From assembly GCA_030490835.1 (NCBI GenBank), contig CM059971.1, positions 121,800,564-121,864,563 of the forward strand: DNA of 64,000 nucleotides. Direction: 5' to 3'. Shown here one piece after another: positions 42,248 to 62,496 of the stretch. Position numbers and translations under genes: made by a program. The notes beneath the pieces were generated by a model that ran no database searches, had not been told where the DNA came from, and saw only the letters and a list, made by a program, of their open reading frames with translations. The stretch's first letter is position 1; each line of letters begins with the position of its first letter. The stretch comes from Annona cherimola (lineage: Eukaryota; Streptophyta; Magnoliopsida; Magnoliales; Annonaceae).

Positions 42248-42525
42248 TCCGAAAAGTTTGGGAAGTGATAAAACTTTGGAATTAAAAGTTTTTAGTGTAA
42301 AAGTTTTTAAAATAAAATAATATAATGTGATGAGAGTAATGTTGAAGAGTAAAAGAATTAAAGTTAAAATAGATATGTTAGTTCTATATATGTATTTGCG
42401 TAGAAATAATTGAAAAGTAGTATAGTTGTATATAAAGATACGAAGAAATTATTCAAAAATAAAAGTAGTCACCAAGCGTGAAAGGTTTTAGTTAAAAAAT
42501 TTTTATCCATAGCCAAACATGCAAG
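42248..42525. mobile_element. Tourist-like MITE, degenerate
   Basis: From GTTTGGGAAGTGATAAAACT to TTTTTATCCATAGCCAAACA, with AATATAATGTGATGAGAGTA and AAGTTAAAATAGATATGTTA inside. Inverted relative to 62215. Confidence 0.6.
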
Positions 42526-43617
42526 AAATATCAACTGAATTTTAAAAAAATTTAAAAAATAAGTCAGTCGGCCGGGCGCGGTTGATGCATCTTGCAGCTG
42601 GCCGTGAACGATCAGGCACCTTCATTTCATCCATTTATTTAATATTTTAATCGTTGTTAAGAATATGTTACATTTGATTTTAAAAGACATAGTTGGGCTA
42701 CAAAAATAACTAATGGTTTTTGAGAATATAAACCTGTGTGACTAAAACAAATTTTTAATTAAAATGATTTTTAAGTGCATTATCTGATAAAAAATTACGA
42801 TGCAAATCAATTGAATAAACTGGTAAAAATGGTACAAGGGGCGCGTCACCGTCCAAAATATATAGGGTCGTGAATTGGTTGAAATGTGGAACAAGAGACA
42901 GCTATCGGTTTTTGGGGCGTAAGCTTCGCAATATTAGCGGCAGTGTTTTGAGGTTACAGGCGTACAGCTGAGAATAAAGTCATGAAATTTTTATTACCCC
43001 TTAACGCAACCAGCACAACCATACTACGAGTTACGTGCACGGTCAAAATTCAGTGTGTCCATTCCATCGAAAAGGAGGAAAAATTTTCGTCAGTCCAGAC
43101 TTATCTTTGACTCCTCGACTGCCATGATTGGCGGAGTCAAAATATTCTTGCTAATTAGAATTCTGTGGGAATGAAATTTCTGTGATTTGCATCCGGATGC
43201 CATTCAAAATAGGTACGTGGGAAAGAATGAAGGAAGCGACTAGCAGCACAAGGGGGAAAAAAAAAAAATCTTGGCATTTTGAGAATGGCTATTCTGTAAC
43301 TTCACAACAATTAATTAATTACAAGTGTAACTGCCTGCCTGCCTGCCTGCCTGCCAGCCTGCCTGCGCTGCAAGTATAGCACGGACATATATGACTGTTC
43401 AGGCCACCCCAACGGTCTCCGAAAGAGCCCGAGCCACGACGCTAATCGCAACCTCTTCGTCCCCCGTGCCTGGGACTCTGCCCTCGGAAATCAGTTTCCT
43501 CGTGTAAGGCATTGCATTGCGTTGCCCACATGTTGTAACGACCAATGCTGCCAATCTCAGAGCGTGCAAAGCAGCTAATCTTTCATCAACGGTCGCAAAG
43601 TTGTGCCTCGCCCACTT
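42526..43617. other. Intergenic and MAP kinase 3' flank
   Basis: It holds the probable 3' UTR of the kinase next to 43618 and the (TGCC)n repeat at 43331-43366. No other gene seen. Confidence 0.5.
43331..43366 (+). repeat. (TGCC)n microsatellite
   Basis: Eight to nine imperfect CTGC units, about 260 bp beyond the MAP kinase stop codon. Confidence 0.9.
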
Positions 43618-50244
<6,627 letters not shown>

Positions 50245-50700
50245 TTTGCTACCAATATCCAACCCAGAAACCCTCCGAATCCTCGTCGTTCTTGCTCGGA
50301 TAGATTCTAATAGTCAAAAACTCAGACGCAAATCAGCCACATTTGCCCCACCTACCCCTGCTCCGAATCACAAGACTGCAATCGCTCCTCGCCTGCTTCG
50401 AATTCTCCGTGACGCATAGAAAGCCGACCAAATCCCTCATGCACTTCTTCAAAACCCTGGGATCGAGAACGGCAACAGCAACAACGATCATAGAAGGAGA
50501 TGTTGCCGCTGCTGCTGCTGCAGTTCCCGCATCGCCGGATCAAGATCCCAGAATTCCACGAAGATGTGTATATATACGGAGACAAAGATCTACGTGGAAG
50601 AGTAAGAAGCCGCTTACCACCGCTGGTATCGCTCAGATCTGACTCGGCGTTGTCACGGGAGGAACCCTAGAAGCGGAGGGATTTTCGCCGGGCCAACAAG
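50245..50700 (-). promoter_or_regulatory. MAP kinase leader and core promoter region
   Basis: On the minus strand a TATATATA run lies at 50567-50577. A consensus donor, GGTG|GTAAGC, at 50617 suggests instead an upstream leader exon spliced across this stretch. It includes a CAG/CTG-like run (GCCGCTGCTGCTGCTGCAG, 50504-50522). Which model holds needs transcript data. Confidence 0.45.
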
Positions 50701-53700
50701 AGATGGAAGCCGGGAAGATCCGTCGTCAATCTAGGAGGGCGGCTTTTGTAGTTGTAATCGGGGAACCGTATACACGAGTGGTGGGTGGCACCGTAGCAGT
50801 GGTTTATGCTGTAATTATTTCCCACTTCAAGGCCGTTTTAGTTTTGTCTGCTGAAACTATCCCGTACATGCGGGTCCACGATTTAATTACGTACACGGCG
50901 TTTTCTTCGAACCTAGGTGACAGTATGGTAAAATCTCAGCCGTCCATCGAGCTTTTCACCCTTTTGATAGCATTATAGGCGTCCAAAAATGCACTAATAG
51001 TTGTCTAGAAATTCAATCGGCCAAAATATCAAATCAATGTTGAAGCGGGACAGAGAACAAATTGTAATTTAGGTAGAAAGCTTTTTCTCGTGGATGTTTG
51101 GGCGTGGGTCATGGATAGAGATGGCCCACCACTGTCCAAAGGCAACAACCACGTAACGAATAAAAAAAAAAAAAAAATTTAATGAAAGCTTTTTCGGAAT
51201 GGATTACACGTGTTAAATGTGCTCCGCGCCGTTGGTTGATCATTTAGGAGTTGCGGCCATTTTTGGTTTCTTCTCACTCAGGATTACGTCCGTTGCATGA
51301 GTTGCAGCGATCCAAAGCTGTCCCTTCTAAAATCGTGCTATTAAGGCATTTTCAAACCATTAACATAAGAAAACATACTTTAATAAGTTTTGAACGGTCT
51401 CGAACATTCATAAGGGTTTTCAGATGGATAAAAGCTAGTGCCCAACGGAAGTTGCTTTTGTCAGCCGTTCTGATTTGGTAATCCATTCGGCGCTTTTTTA
51501 TTTGTTCTTTTCTCCTGTAGTTCGGGAGGAAGGAGAAACTTCACTTATTGCCATTAAGCCATTTGAGAAACACACGGCGGAGATCAACGATTGTTAGAGA
51601 CGCCTTTCCCGATGACTAGCGTATTGAGTTTGTGGTCCTTGCGGATAGCATTGTGCAACGGCACATTTTAGAACGCAGGGCCCACCCACAAGCTTTAACA
51701 TGATGCAACCGACACTATCCAGCTGCGGACGAGATTCTTTTCTTGGTACGATTAATTATCTTAGCCATTTGACGTGTCTTTTTCTTCTCCATCTCGGATT
51801 GCGTGTCACGAAAATTCGGCTCGTACTCGTACAAGAATTCTAACTATTTTTTCGGAAAATATGATGAATATTGTACATTTAAAAAAAATGCTACGTGTAT
51901 ACAAAATTATGAATGCAAGGCATCACAAATTATAAATATCAATGCAAAATTTTTCGCTATTAATAAAATATTAAATAGCGGTGGATATTTTAATTCAATG
52001 CAGCCCGACGAGCCCGTTGTACAAGTGTCGGCAACTCAACGACCTCCGATTTGCCAGAGGGGAACGTGCGTAATCTGAAGCAACGTCGCAATTCTGACTC
52101 AAATGACACATATACCCTTTCCGATAAACGTCGGCTGCTACGGCACAGCGGCCTCAGCCCCACATACTGTTGCAGAATACGTCGGACGTATATCGTTTTT
52201 TTTCCTTGATGTAAAGAACGTATATCGTTGTTTGAATGAGCAAAACTGTCTACAGCTGCTGAGAGCCGTGTCGTTTTTTAAAATAAGGATTTTACTTTTG
52301 ACTCGGGATGCTTGCTGAGTTGCTGGCATTCTTCCACGAAACATCGGTTAAAGAGCGAGCTGGTAAGAACTACCAGAACGAATGTTTGAGATTTCGGATT
52401 TCGACCATTGTACGTATTAGTAATAGGAGAGAGTTTTAGATCGGCGCGGCCCGGCCGGGCCAGCCAACGCGACTTGTCTCGCTTTCCCGTGCGCCACCGT
52501 TGCGTTGATGAGAGCTAGAGTGCGTCGCACGCGTGTTAGCAGGATCTCACCGACGCTTTTGCGAGAAACTGCCGCGTGCATTTATTAATATTGCCCTTGA
52601 TTCCGCATTTGCCCGCACCGGCACTTTTGCTTCATGTGATGCAGGTCCTGCAAAGTAGGACCACGTGATCGGTGATTACACCTTTTAAAAGAGGTGGCCC
52701 CACACGTATTATAATTTCATGGAATGCCTCCTTTCCTGATTGGATCTCAGCCGTTGAGTCCGTGGTCTTTGTCTGCCTGAGCATTATCAGGCCTATTGCT
52801 GGCGTGTAGCCATTACTGGATGCAATCTGGAGCAGGAATGAAGTGATGGACGGTCCGGATGATTTGTTGCTCGTCATTCGTGTGGGAGATACCAAGCAGC
52901 AATGCGGATCTTCTCAGTACGGCGCGAGAGACGAAGGTTGTGCGAGTGAATCTAGCAGCAGCAGTGGTTTCCTAAGAAAGTCAAACATCGGAGCGGGCAA
53001 CGATGAAATGATGAAATCGACGCCCAGGGAAGGTAGGAGATGCGAACATGTAGCTGGCGCATGCTTAATGCCACGGGCACGTGATCTGCGATTCCAGCAC
53101 CGCATGGCAACTCTCAACCTTTTCGTGGGCCCCGCTGGGTAAATCTAACCCTGAACTAAATAATGCAACCTTGCATTTCTTAATCGAATCCGATGCGAAA
53201 TTATAACAGATCGATTAAATATTCGTTCCTATGTTTACAGTGATTTCCTAGGTTTATTGACAAAGGTATCGATAGCAGGTTTATATTAGAAAATTTAGAC
53301 ATTTCCTTCCCGGCATAACTAAGATTTATTTATATTTCTCGTATGTAAAATTTTAAGAGAAAAATAATTAAATAACTTCACGGCGAACTACGTAAGTAAT
53401 TTATTTTGCTGATCAAGCTTAGCATCTTTAGTAAATTCAAATTCGATGCAATTTTTCTCATTTTCGATATATAATATTACATCTTCATCTCCATCTCACT
53501 CAAATTTATTGAATCATTCCAAATGGGAAGCTTTTTTTTAAAAGCAATTTGAGCATGTTGAGAATGTAAGATATGGTGAAAATGGAACATAATTTTTCAT
53601 TAAAAAATCTAACTTCAATATATAATAGTCTATTTTTTCGTTTCATATATTAACTTATTCATTTCTAATTAATTTTTTATATCATGATAGATAACAATTA

Positions 53701-56700
53701 TATAATCTCTTAATCTCTTTCTCATTCCATTCTACCATTGGCTAAATGTTCATAGCTAAAACTAATATTTTCTAAACATAATTGAGTAAGTCCAACTGAA
53801 AATTATTTTAGTCATTTTTTATGGTGGCGCATTACCTTGTCTTACAATTCAAATCATCTAAGTAAATAATTTTTCAATTTTTGTTCCATGGATTTAAAGC
53901 TAACAATATATTTATGTGAAAATTGCTCATGAAAATAAAAACAAAGCTTTAGTAATCAGGATCAAACTCAAAACGCCCAAAACAATGACCAAGATTTTTG
54001 CCGATCGGGTTCTGCTAGTGTTAGCATTGATTTAACCAATTTTATCATAGTTAATAGATTAAAATTATAACTAAAATTTTTGAAAATCAATCATGAAAAC
54101 ATTTAAAGCTTCGCTTGGCTTAGGGGTATGCTTGCCACTCAACTAGTGGCAGTATTTTTCTAAAAATATAGTTTTTTTTTGCTTGTTTTAATAGTACTTT
54201 CAAGGCAATTCATCACACAAAATTTTGCATGAGGTGCTTATGCATCTAAACAATGATTTTTAAGGCACTCACTAATAGCGTCTTCCATTTAAGGAGTGTT
54301 GATTTTCTCCCATACTAATGTACACTGTTGACAGTTATTATCAACAAAAGAAATATGTAAAACGAAAACTGTAAGGGTAATTAGGTGAATTAGGCTTAAA
54401 TTTTACAATATCTAAGTGATATTGTTAAAAAAAAAAAAAGTGTTTTGACGTCCTCTGACGTGGGGCCAAATAAAGCCTAGCCCTAGTTAGGTTTTTAAAA
54501 ACACTGATGATTACGAGTTAGAACTGCATCAATCAATGACATGGAAAACGAAGTCAGTTATTAAGCGGCGCATAAGATGTCTTGCAATAAATATACTTCA
54601 GGTCAATCCTGTGATATTTTATTACCAGAGCAATTCCTAAGTCACACGCGGCATGGCATAGCGTGGCTGGTGGCACGCTGTTATCTTTCCAGAACTATGG
54701 GCATTTTAACTTTCCAGAGAGTTTGAAGTCTAGCAATCTTAACCGTCCATGTAAGATGCGTGAAAGTGGTCCATTTCCAGCACAGCACATGGCCCCAGCT
54801 AGCAATGAAGCATTATGGGCTTTTGAAGCCCGACAAAGAAATATCAGATATTTGTGTTTTATTACTTATATACCCAGAGGATGGACGGTCAGAACTCTGA
54901 ATGCCAACCACATGCGCCTGCTGCGCTGCCCTGAGCTAACGACAAGGGAGCTGGTGTGCGTAGCCAGGTGGGCGCGTGCGTCCGTGTCGGTTGAAAACGA
55001 ACTTGCAGCACCAAGAGGAAAGGACGGTTGCCACAAGTCTCTCACCGCCGTGCATGCCGTATGTTGTAATTTATATTTTTATTGTCACGTACTCCTTACG
55101 TAGGCAAGCAGTTAAGAATTAGGATTTACGTAGATCAGCATTCAATCCACAGCCTTTAACACGAATAATTAACAATCCATTAATGAAATTTTTTCGCCCC
55201 TATAAAAATTCGAACTGCGTGCAGGTTACTTGCAGATGCAGCATGTATTGCTTTTGGGGCGGTGCATTGCGTAAAAGTTACATTCAAGAATTGCAGAAAA
55301 AACCAAATTGTTAAAAATCTATTAAATGAACTTCCCATCAAGTTTCATTTACCTGGATATTGAAAGAAAACTTCTTAGAGCAAGACGACACGCCAAATAA
55401 AAAATGGGCATATAATTCGTCGGAATGACCAATCATTGAATCCAAGTTACACGTGCCGCGCGTACGCTAGATCAGAACAATTGGCCAGCTGACCCCACGA
55501 TACTTATTGTGTTTTCATTTCTCCTAATTGTTTAACAGACACATTGTAAACGTGAAAAGTGAAACGCCAATGGCATCACCGAACCAAGATTGGTGGCCTG
55601 TCGACGGTGGGCCCACGCAGATAATCTTATTTACAATATCGGAGGTGCAGCTCACACGCGAAAGCTTCATGGTTGTTGTTCTGTCAGAAAGGTCCAGATC
55701 ATGCACGAGCATTATGCGGTGGCGTGGTTCACGTGACCCAGAAAAACTCCACTGCAGAAAAAGGCTGGACGAACTGAAAATATATATATTAAAAATACGA
55801 CGTAGGCAATGGAGTCGTATCACAGGGTAAGCGGGGGATATTATGGTGCATTGCATTTCGTATCCTGATCCGCGGTTGGTTTTTGGCTTGCGACGTACGC
55901 ACACGACTGCCAGAGCTACGCACGCGGCACGCCACCTCCTCCCCTAAGCTGCCACATCACCATGAAAAGAAAGATGAACGGTTACATCGATGTGACCGTC
56001 TTCCAACCATCGGAGGGACGAGATGATACTGCGAGGGACGCGGGCGGATGAGACATCACTAAACCTGAGTTAGGTGCTGTGTTCAGTCGTCCATCGATAG
56101 GCAATTCGGTTTTAAACCCCGAATCAACCCACCGGACTCTGGGGTGGGCTATGGCCTATCCACGATAGAAAAACGACCCCCCACAGATATGAATGCGAGC
56201 TACTCGATCAGGCCATGCTGTGCCATTGCCGTCTGAATGCTGGAATCGCTGCAAACCGCAAGTGGCGTTCGCCACACATTTCGCCTGTGGGTGTCGACAA
56301 CAAGACGTGCCCTCCACAACGGCAAACATGGATGGACCCGGACTCCATCATCCCACTTGTTAAGAGCTACCGCCATTATTGGTCTGCTGATTTGAGTTGG
56401 AAATCCCATGGCTGAGATCTATATCATTCCAGCAGTCATTTAAAGGGGGGCCACCTAATTCTCGTCTCAGATCGATGAACGAGGGTACCAGCCACGGGAA
56501 GGCAATGAAAATGACGCATTGTTTGCTAGCAGTGCAGAACAGCCTCGGTGGGCCCCTATGCTTCTCCGCGAGCATGGAGCAATTACTCAACACACGTCTT
56601 CCCGGCTCTCTCTCCCCTCGACGTCTAACCTCCATCTAGCCATCTAACTATTGAACTGAAAATATTTGGGGCGAAATATTTTTGTTGGATTAAGTCAGAA

Positions 56701-57240
56701 TATTCTTGTGGACAAGTTAGGATTCCCCTTTTGGTGTGGACCATCCAATGACAGTATACTACTTCGTTCCAAATGATCAAATATCTGCCATGCATACATC
56801 TCCATGTTTACACCCCGTCCGGGTGGGGCTGGGAGGAGGAGAACCACTCAAATTATAAAGCGGCTTTGTCTGCTCTATGGAAATTAAAGGAAGACACGTA
56901 TGCAACGGAAAGGATATATGGCTTGGTATCTAGTTGCTGCAACACCCCACCACCACTAGCACCATTATTGAATGCTTTGGGTTGGTTCCAATTTATCCAT
57001 GCATAAATCCGAAGTGGACGTGACATGCATCAGATAATGATGTTTAACATTCTGCAATTGCTTTACAAAACCTAATTTTGGAACCGTGGGATGTATGTGT
57101 GCTAACGTCTGGTAATAAAATTGACCAATTGAATCCTAGCAATTCCTTGGTGATTTGTACTGCTCAACATGCATGATGTTTGCTTCCATAAAAAAAACCA
57201 TGCATGTTGTAGCTACCGCGCGTTGACCATGTAGAATAGG
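50701..57240. other. Long intergenic region, no gene supported
   Basis: GC content is higher than in most of the window at 52.4-56.6 kb. Open frames here (for example 54663-55103) start with non-ATG codons and show no domain. Phrases of the type CCGTCCATC, ATGGACGGTC and CAGCCGTTGAG recur (50938, 52747, 52842, 54740, 54886, 56087), and G-box-like CACGTG occurs at several places. No transposon ends were identified. Confidence 0.4.
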
Positions 57241-57600
57241 ATGAAGAAGGAGTAGAATTTTTCATTTTTTCATTTTTTCATTTTCAACATATAATAATTT
57301 GTTTTATTTTACATATTACTTTTTATTTTTCAATATATACAATGTGCATTTGGCAGTTGGGAAAAAATGGGTAAAAAATTTTGATGGAAAAGCTTTTGAA
57401 ATAAATAAGATAATAATGTGATGTAAATGGAGTGACGATTAGAATTAAAGTAAATAAAATTAAAATAAATAAGACAATTGTATGCAAAAATATGAATAAT
57501 TTGATTGTAAAATATAAGTTGTATAGAAAAATATGTTTAGAAGTTATGAAAAACAAATTTATTATATCCGAATGTACAGCAACTTCATTCAATCCTCACT
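57241..57600. mobile_element. Tourist-like MITE fragment with A/T repeats
   Basis: TTTCATTTTTTCATTTTTTC repeats at 57258-57282, then TTTGGCAGTTGGGAAAAAAT and phrases of the family (AATAATGTGATGTAAATGGA, GTGACGATTAGAATTAAAGT). The right end is missing. Confidence 0.45.
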
Positions 57601-57800
57601 CCACCCATTCTACTGTTCAAGATTTTATGATGCTGGCTTGGTGACACATAGAAGAAGAACCGGTGTTCTAAAATAGAATTTAAATCGCAGCTCGACTTTC
57701 TAACCAAGTCTGGCACGGTTGGATAATCCAAAATGTCATCATGCATGTTAGCTCTAATTCTTTGATCAGCTTATCAGTGCAAGCCAACTAGTTAGATTTT
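57601..57800. other. Spacer, nothing recognised
   Basis: Short unstructured sequence between MITEs. Confidence 0.3.
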
Positions 57801-58048
57801 GTGTGTGTTTGGTACATGCTAAAATTTTTTACTCTCTATAACTATATTATTTTTTAACTATTTCAACAAATCCTCTTATACAAACTACAATATTTTTAAT
57901 TATTTTTATATAATTACCTATACAATTAACTATCTATTTTAATTTTATTTTTCATCATTACTCATATTATATCACATTATTTTCTCTTATTTTAAAATTT
58001 TTATATTCAAAACTTTTCTTCAAAAATTTTATCATTTTCCAAACAAAC
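57801..58048. mobile_element. Tourist-like MITE
   Basis: Ends GTGTGTGTTTGGTACATGCT and TTATCATTTTCCAAACAAAC with the standard interior (ATTACCTATACAATTAACTA, TCATATTATATCACATTATT order). Same orientation as 62215. Confidence 0.7.
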
Positions 58049-58109
58049 CTTTTATCATTTTTCTTTCCCTCATCATGACACGATGTCAGGCTTTAGCATG
58101 TTTATCCTA

Positions 58110-58375
58110 GGGTGTATCTGAGAATGGATAAAACTTTTAATGAAAAGTTGTAGAGAGTAGAAGTTGTCAAATGATGTGATATAATTAGAGTAATGATGAA
58201 GAGTAAATAGGATAAAGTTAAAATAGATATGTTAATTGTGTGTGAAATTGTGTAGAAATGATTAAAAAGTAGGATAGTTGTATAGAAAAATGTGAAAAAA
58301 TGATTAAAAAATAAGGTAGTTGTGGAGAGTGAAAAATTTTAAATTGACAACTTTTACTCATTAACAAACACACCT
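58110..58375. mobile_element. Tourist-like MITE, 266 bp, inverted orientation
   Basis: Ends GGGTGTATCTGAGAATGGAT and CATTAACAAACACACCT; CTA flanks both sides (58107-58109, 58376-58378). The interior is the reverse complement of the family (GTGATATAATTAGAGTAATG). Confidence 0.8.
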
Positions 58376-61300
58376 CTAATATCTGTGAACATCACGGCGC
58401 AGCTGCTTTACAAAAATAAAAGAAAGCAAAAGAAAGCAAAACTTTTTAAGTGTTTGAGCTAGATCGAGCCAACCATAGACATAGACTTAAGCTGTACACT
58501 CCATTTTTAACATCCTTTGCATCATTTCCAATGTTGACTGGGAAAAAAAAAATCAGAGTACGATTGCGACTGGTACAGTTTAGAGGCTGTCCTCATTCTG
58601 GTAAGTGGGAATAGAAAAATGAAACAAAATCCATTTGCCAGTGTGAACAGATGATTTTCAGATCATGTGTAGTAGCCAATCCATTTCCGGGTTTGTGCGC
58701 CTTCCATTATAAATTTCTGGACACGTGCGGACCGCCATTGATGTGCTTACTTACCTTTCGACATATCTTTAATTAAATTATTTATGTTATACTAATCAGA
58801 TCTTTTTAGTTTTTTTAACTTTGGAATCTCAATTTGGACCCCGGCCGATTTTGTTGGTGGATTGGGCCAATTTGTTGGGAACGTGTTGGCTATTGGAATA
58901 AAATTTTATTAGCCCAAAATTTGTCGCGGCTTTTCATATCCTTGAGCACTGTAGTTTCCAATTGAATAGGTTCTCATTATTCTAAACATATGAAAGATTG
59001 TAGGAACTATTGCGTTTAACCATTTAACTTCTAAAACATTAATGGAATTTCAGAAAATTTCTAACATCCGGTGGTTGCTTGCATGCAGAAAATGCGCTTA
59101 GTGGAGCCAAGGAATGACAAACTAGCATTTGCCCTATCCTGTCGTATTTAATACATCATTCCCTTTGACATCCACAAGAAAGAACGAGTTATCAGATACC
59201 AAAATAAGGACTTTGATTATGAGATACATGTAATTATATATATTGCAATTCCTAGATATCTCGTGATTACACAATTCCACAACTGGAGTCCCCCTGTTGC
59301 ACTATTTTCACATCTGATTGCACCTGCATATTAAAAGGGTATATGTTCTATTCTTCATATGATGGGACCTCTTGTTGTAAACAATCAGGCTGTTTTAGGC
59401 ACATTTGCAACTATAATTTTAGCGGTTTTAAGATCTGTTTAGCCAACTTTCATAGTGCATGAAAATCTCAAGGCTAGCTGTTACCTTGAAGCAAATAGCT
59501 TGAAAAGGCAGAGATAGGCAGATATTAGAGATGAAGGTTATTTAAGAGCTATGCCATTAGGGATCTAGGCTGAGAAAGATATGCCAGTACAGGTGTGCTA
59601 GAGTTTCGGGGGGTTTGTAATTGAGAAAGAAAAGGGGTTGGGATCATCCATATAATATGATAAGGGCACGGGATACAATATTTGATAATTTGATAAGTTT
59701 ACAGGGGAGATAAGATATAATAATATGATAAGTTATATGCAAATATCATAGGCTATATGGAATCAGGGTTAGTTTCGGGTATTCGGCTTCTGGAACTGAA
59801 CTTATCCAAATTCGAATAGGTATCTCATAAGCAGAATCTAACAAACTCTATAGGTAGGTTCTTTGGAATCGAATTTACCCTAATTAGGTTACCTAACAAA
59901 TTGACCCGCGAGTATCTGAACAGAATTACATCTCTAATACGAGGTAGATCTTTATTTACTAATGATATTTTCTAGTGTGTGTATTAAGTTGATCTTATGT
60001 AGCTAACTGTAAATAGGTCATAAACATCATTGTTGAAGTAAGTTAATGATAAACTAATGTAAGGAAATTGCAAGAACCCAATTCTTCATTTGAGTCATTT
60101 TTTTTTCTATCGACAAATATAGATCTTCAACATTTTGTTTTATTCATTCTTAGTAGGCTTTTGGGCTGCATGCAAAGGACTTGAATGTGATTAAGAAATG
60201 GAATGAAAATGCAAGAATGTAAATTGAAAATATAAAAAATTGTATCGAAAAATAAAAAATTATAGTAGAAATTAGAAAGATTATCTAATGAATGAGAAAT
60301 TCTATTTCATTCACATCTTATTTAAGCTTCTTGAATTGGTTGGAGTCCAAAAGAAAGTAATAGTCTCCATGTAATAAAAAATACTTACTACATCAAAAAT
60401 TTTAAAATTCTATTTTAACAATCCAAAATTTTTTTACACAATTATTTATTTAAAAAACTTATTCGTTTTTTCTTAAATCGATATTAGTAATTTAATACCG
60501 AATAACTGCCGTCATAACCTGCCTTTTTAGCGCTTTATTGGGCAAAACCGGTTGTAACGATGGCTTCATGATGTCTTCATCCATCCGTTTTGTCTCACTC
60601 CATACTCTATTCTCACAAAATTCAATTCGAAATTCGGATTTTGATAGTGTACATTCGAATACTTTCAAAAAGTTATATCTGAATTTAAAGGGAATGTCAA
60701 TGCTTGTGAGGTGATTTGGTTTTTCTCCAGATTCCTCCAACCGCTAGCTCTTGCTGGAGGCCTAACCAAACGTAGGTAAGCTGTCCATAGTCCACGAGAG
60801 ACTTTTGGCTCACCAATGCCGTGACATCACTGTTGATGAGCTATTCTGAAAAATATACACCACCCAAAAATAAATTTAAAAAGGACAAGTATATTCAACT
60901 CCAAGTCAAAAGAATAAGATAATGGAAAATTTCCTACTCCTCTCATCCTGTTTATTAAATTGTTTTTTTCCCCATGTAAAAAGCCGGGACGCATGACATC
61001 AACCATTATCAATAGTTTTTTTTTTTTTTTTTGTTCATGGAAAGGCCCGGTTGAATCAAAGATTAAGAATTGTCCAAATATATTCCTTCAATAAAATTCA
61101 ATTAATATATTAATATTTAATGCAACGATTTTTTACGTGAATTTAATGCAATATTTTTTTCAGAGTACAAAAGTTGCCAAGATAAAAAATAGACATCACT
61201 TTCGAAAATTGATATGAATACAGGATTTTTAAAACTCGCAGCTCACATATGGTCCGCATAAATTCGTGACTGATATAATTTTGAATAATACTGCTCATTA

Positions 61301-62214
61301 ATTACTTTCAAGCGTAACAAATGTGATCAGATTTCACCGAATCATGTTAGTAGAGTCAAGCAGGAAGGTTTCTTTAAAAGCTTTTAGAAGAAGCCTAAGG
61401 GATTAACTCTTCATTCTTACCCGGGTTGGGTGCAGGTAGCCAGGTAGCCCATTAATTTGGCACGGATGAGCGAAGACCGAAGAGGAGCAGCTGTTTCTAA
61501 ATTCATAGGCCTGGAGTGAAATATTTCCATATGTCGAATGGGCCCAACTCTAAGCCTGTGGAGTGGCTGGGCATTTGGTTTGATGCAATTTTTGACTTTT
61601 AGTAAATCACTAAAAAAAATTTTGACAGACAAAATATTGATGTTTTAAAAATATTTGAAATATGTAGGTAAAAGATGTAATTATGTATAAAGGCACAGAT
61701 ATAGCCACAAAAACTCCCAAAACAAAGGCCATGGCTAGTTTAGCTGCTGGAAATGCGTCAGAATGTAGAGGATTCATAGGAGCAACAGGTTTCACTCGAT
61801 GGTTAGTGATCTTGTTATCGACGGAGAAGGCAGAAAAGAAAATGTATTGGTTAAAAAGTGCTTTCCATAAAGGAGTTATTTTGATTAAATGGCCATGCGT
61901 TTATTAAAAACTTTAGGTACGACGGTGTAAAAAATTAGTAACTTGAATTGGTTAATTGCAGGATGAGAAATTGTATCAGGTGGTTAATTTGGCAGGATTT
62001 TGCTACAAAATGAGCGCTCCAAGTCATTTATATTATGTGAATACCCAAGATTACAACTATGGAAAAAGAGTTTCACGATAAAATATAAAATGCCATCATC
62101 ACCGAGGATCTTGAAACCGAATTAAAGAAGCTATCCTGGGAACGAAGTTAGTATATGATATTTGCAAGAATAGAGAGAGGAAATCCTTAGTGGAAATGCG
62201 AAAGTTATTAGTTA
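58376..62214. other. Intergenic region, no gene supported
   Basis: No frame with a recognisable domain. The minus-strand frame at 60492-60740 begins with TTG and has no homology I can name. An unpaired T-run lies at 61015-61032. Confidence 0.4.
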
Positions 62215-62496
62215 GGGTGTGTTTGTTTGGAGCAAAAAAATGTCTTTTCAGTTCAAAACTTTTCGCTTTTCATAACTACTCTATTTTTTAATTATTTTTT
62301 CACATTTTTCTATATAAACTACCATACTTTTCAATCATTTTTACACAATTACTCATACAACTAACCTATCTATTTTAACTTTATTCTTGTTATTTCTCAT
62401 CATTACCCCCTATTATATCATATCATTTTCTATCAATTTGACAACTTCTGTCTCGAAAACTTTTTATCAAAAGTTTTATCCCAACCAAACACACCC
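62215..62496. mobile_element. Tourist-like MITE, 282 bp, with TTA target duplication
   Basis: Ends GGGTGTGTTTGTTTGGAGCA and TTATCCCAACCAAACACACCC are inverted. TTA occurs on both sides (62212-62214, 62497-62499), the canonical TWA target of PIF/Harbinger MITEs. It is the best-preserved member of the family in the window and useful as its reference. Confidence 0.88.

Noticed and set aside
54663..55103. 146-aa plus-strand frame
   Set aside because: It starts with GTG, has no recognisable domain or codon structure, and no splice or promoter context.
60492..60740. 82-aa minus-strand frame
   Set aside because: It begins with TTG, has no in-frame ATG near its start and no recognisable family.
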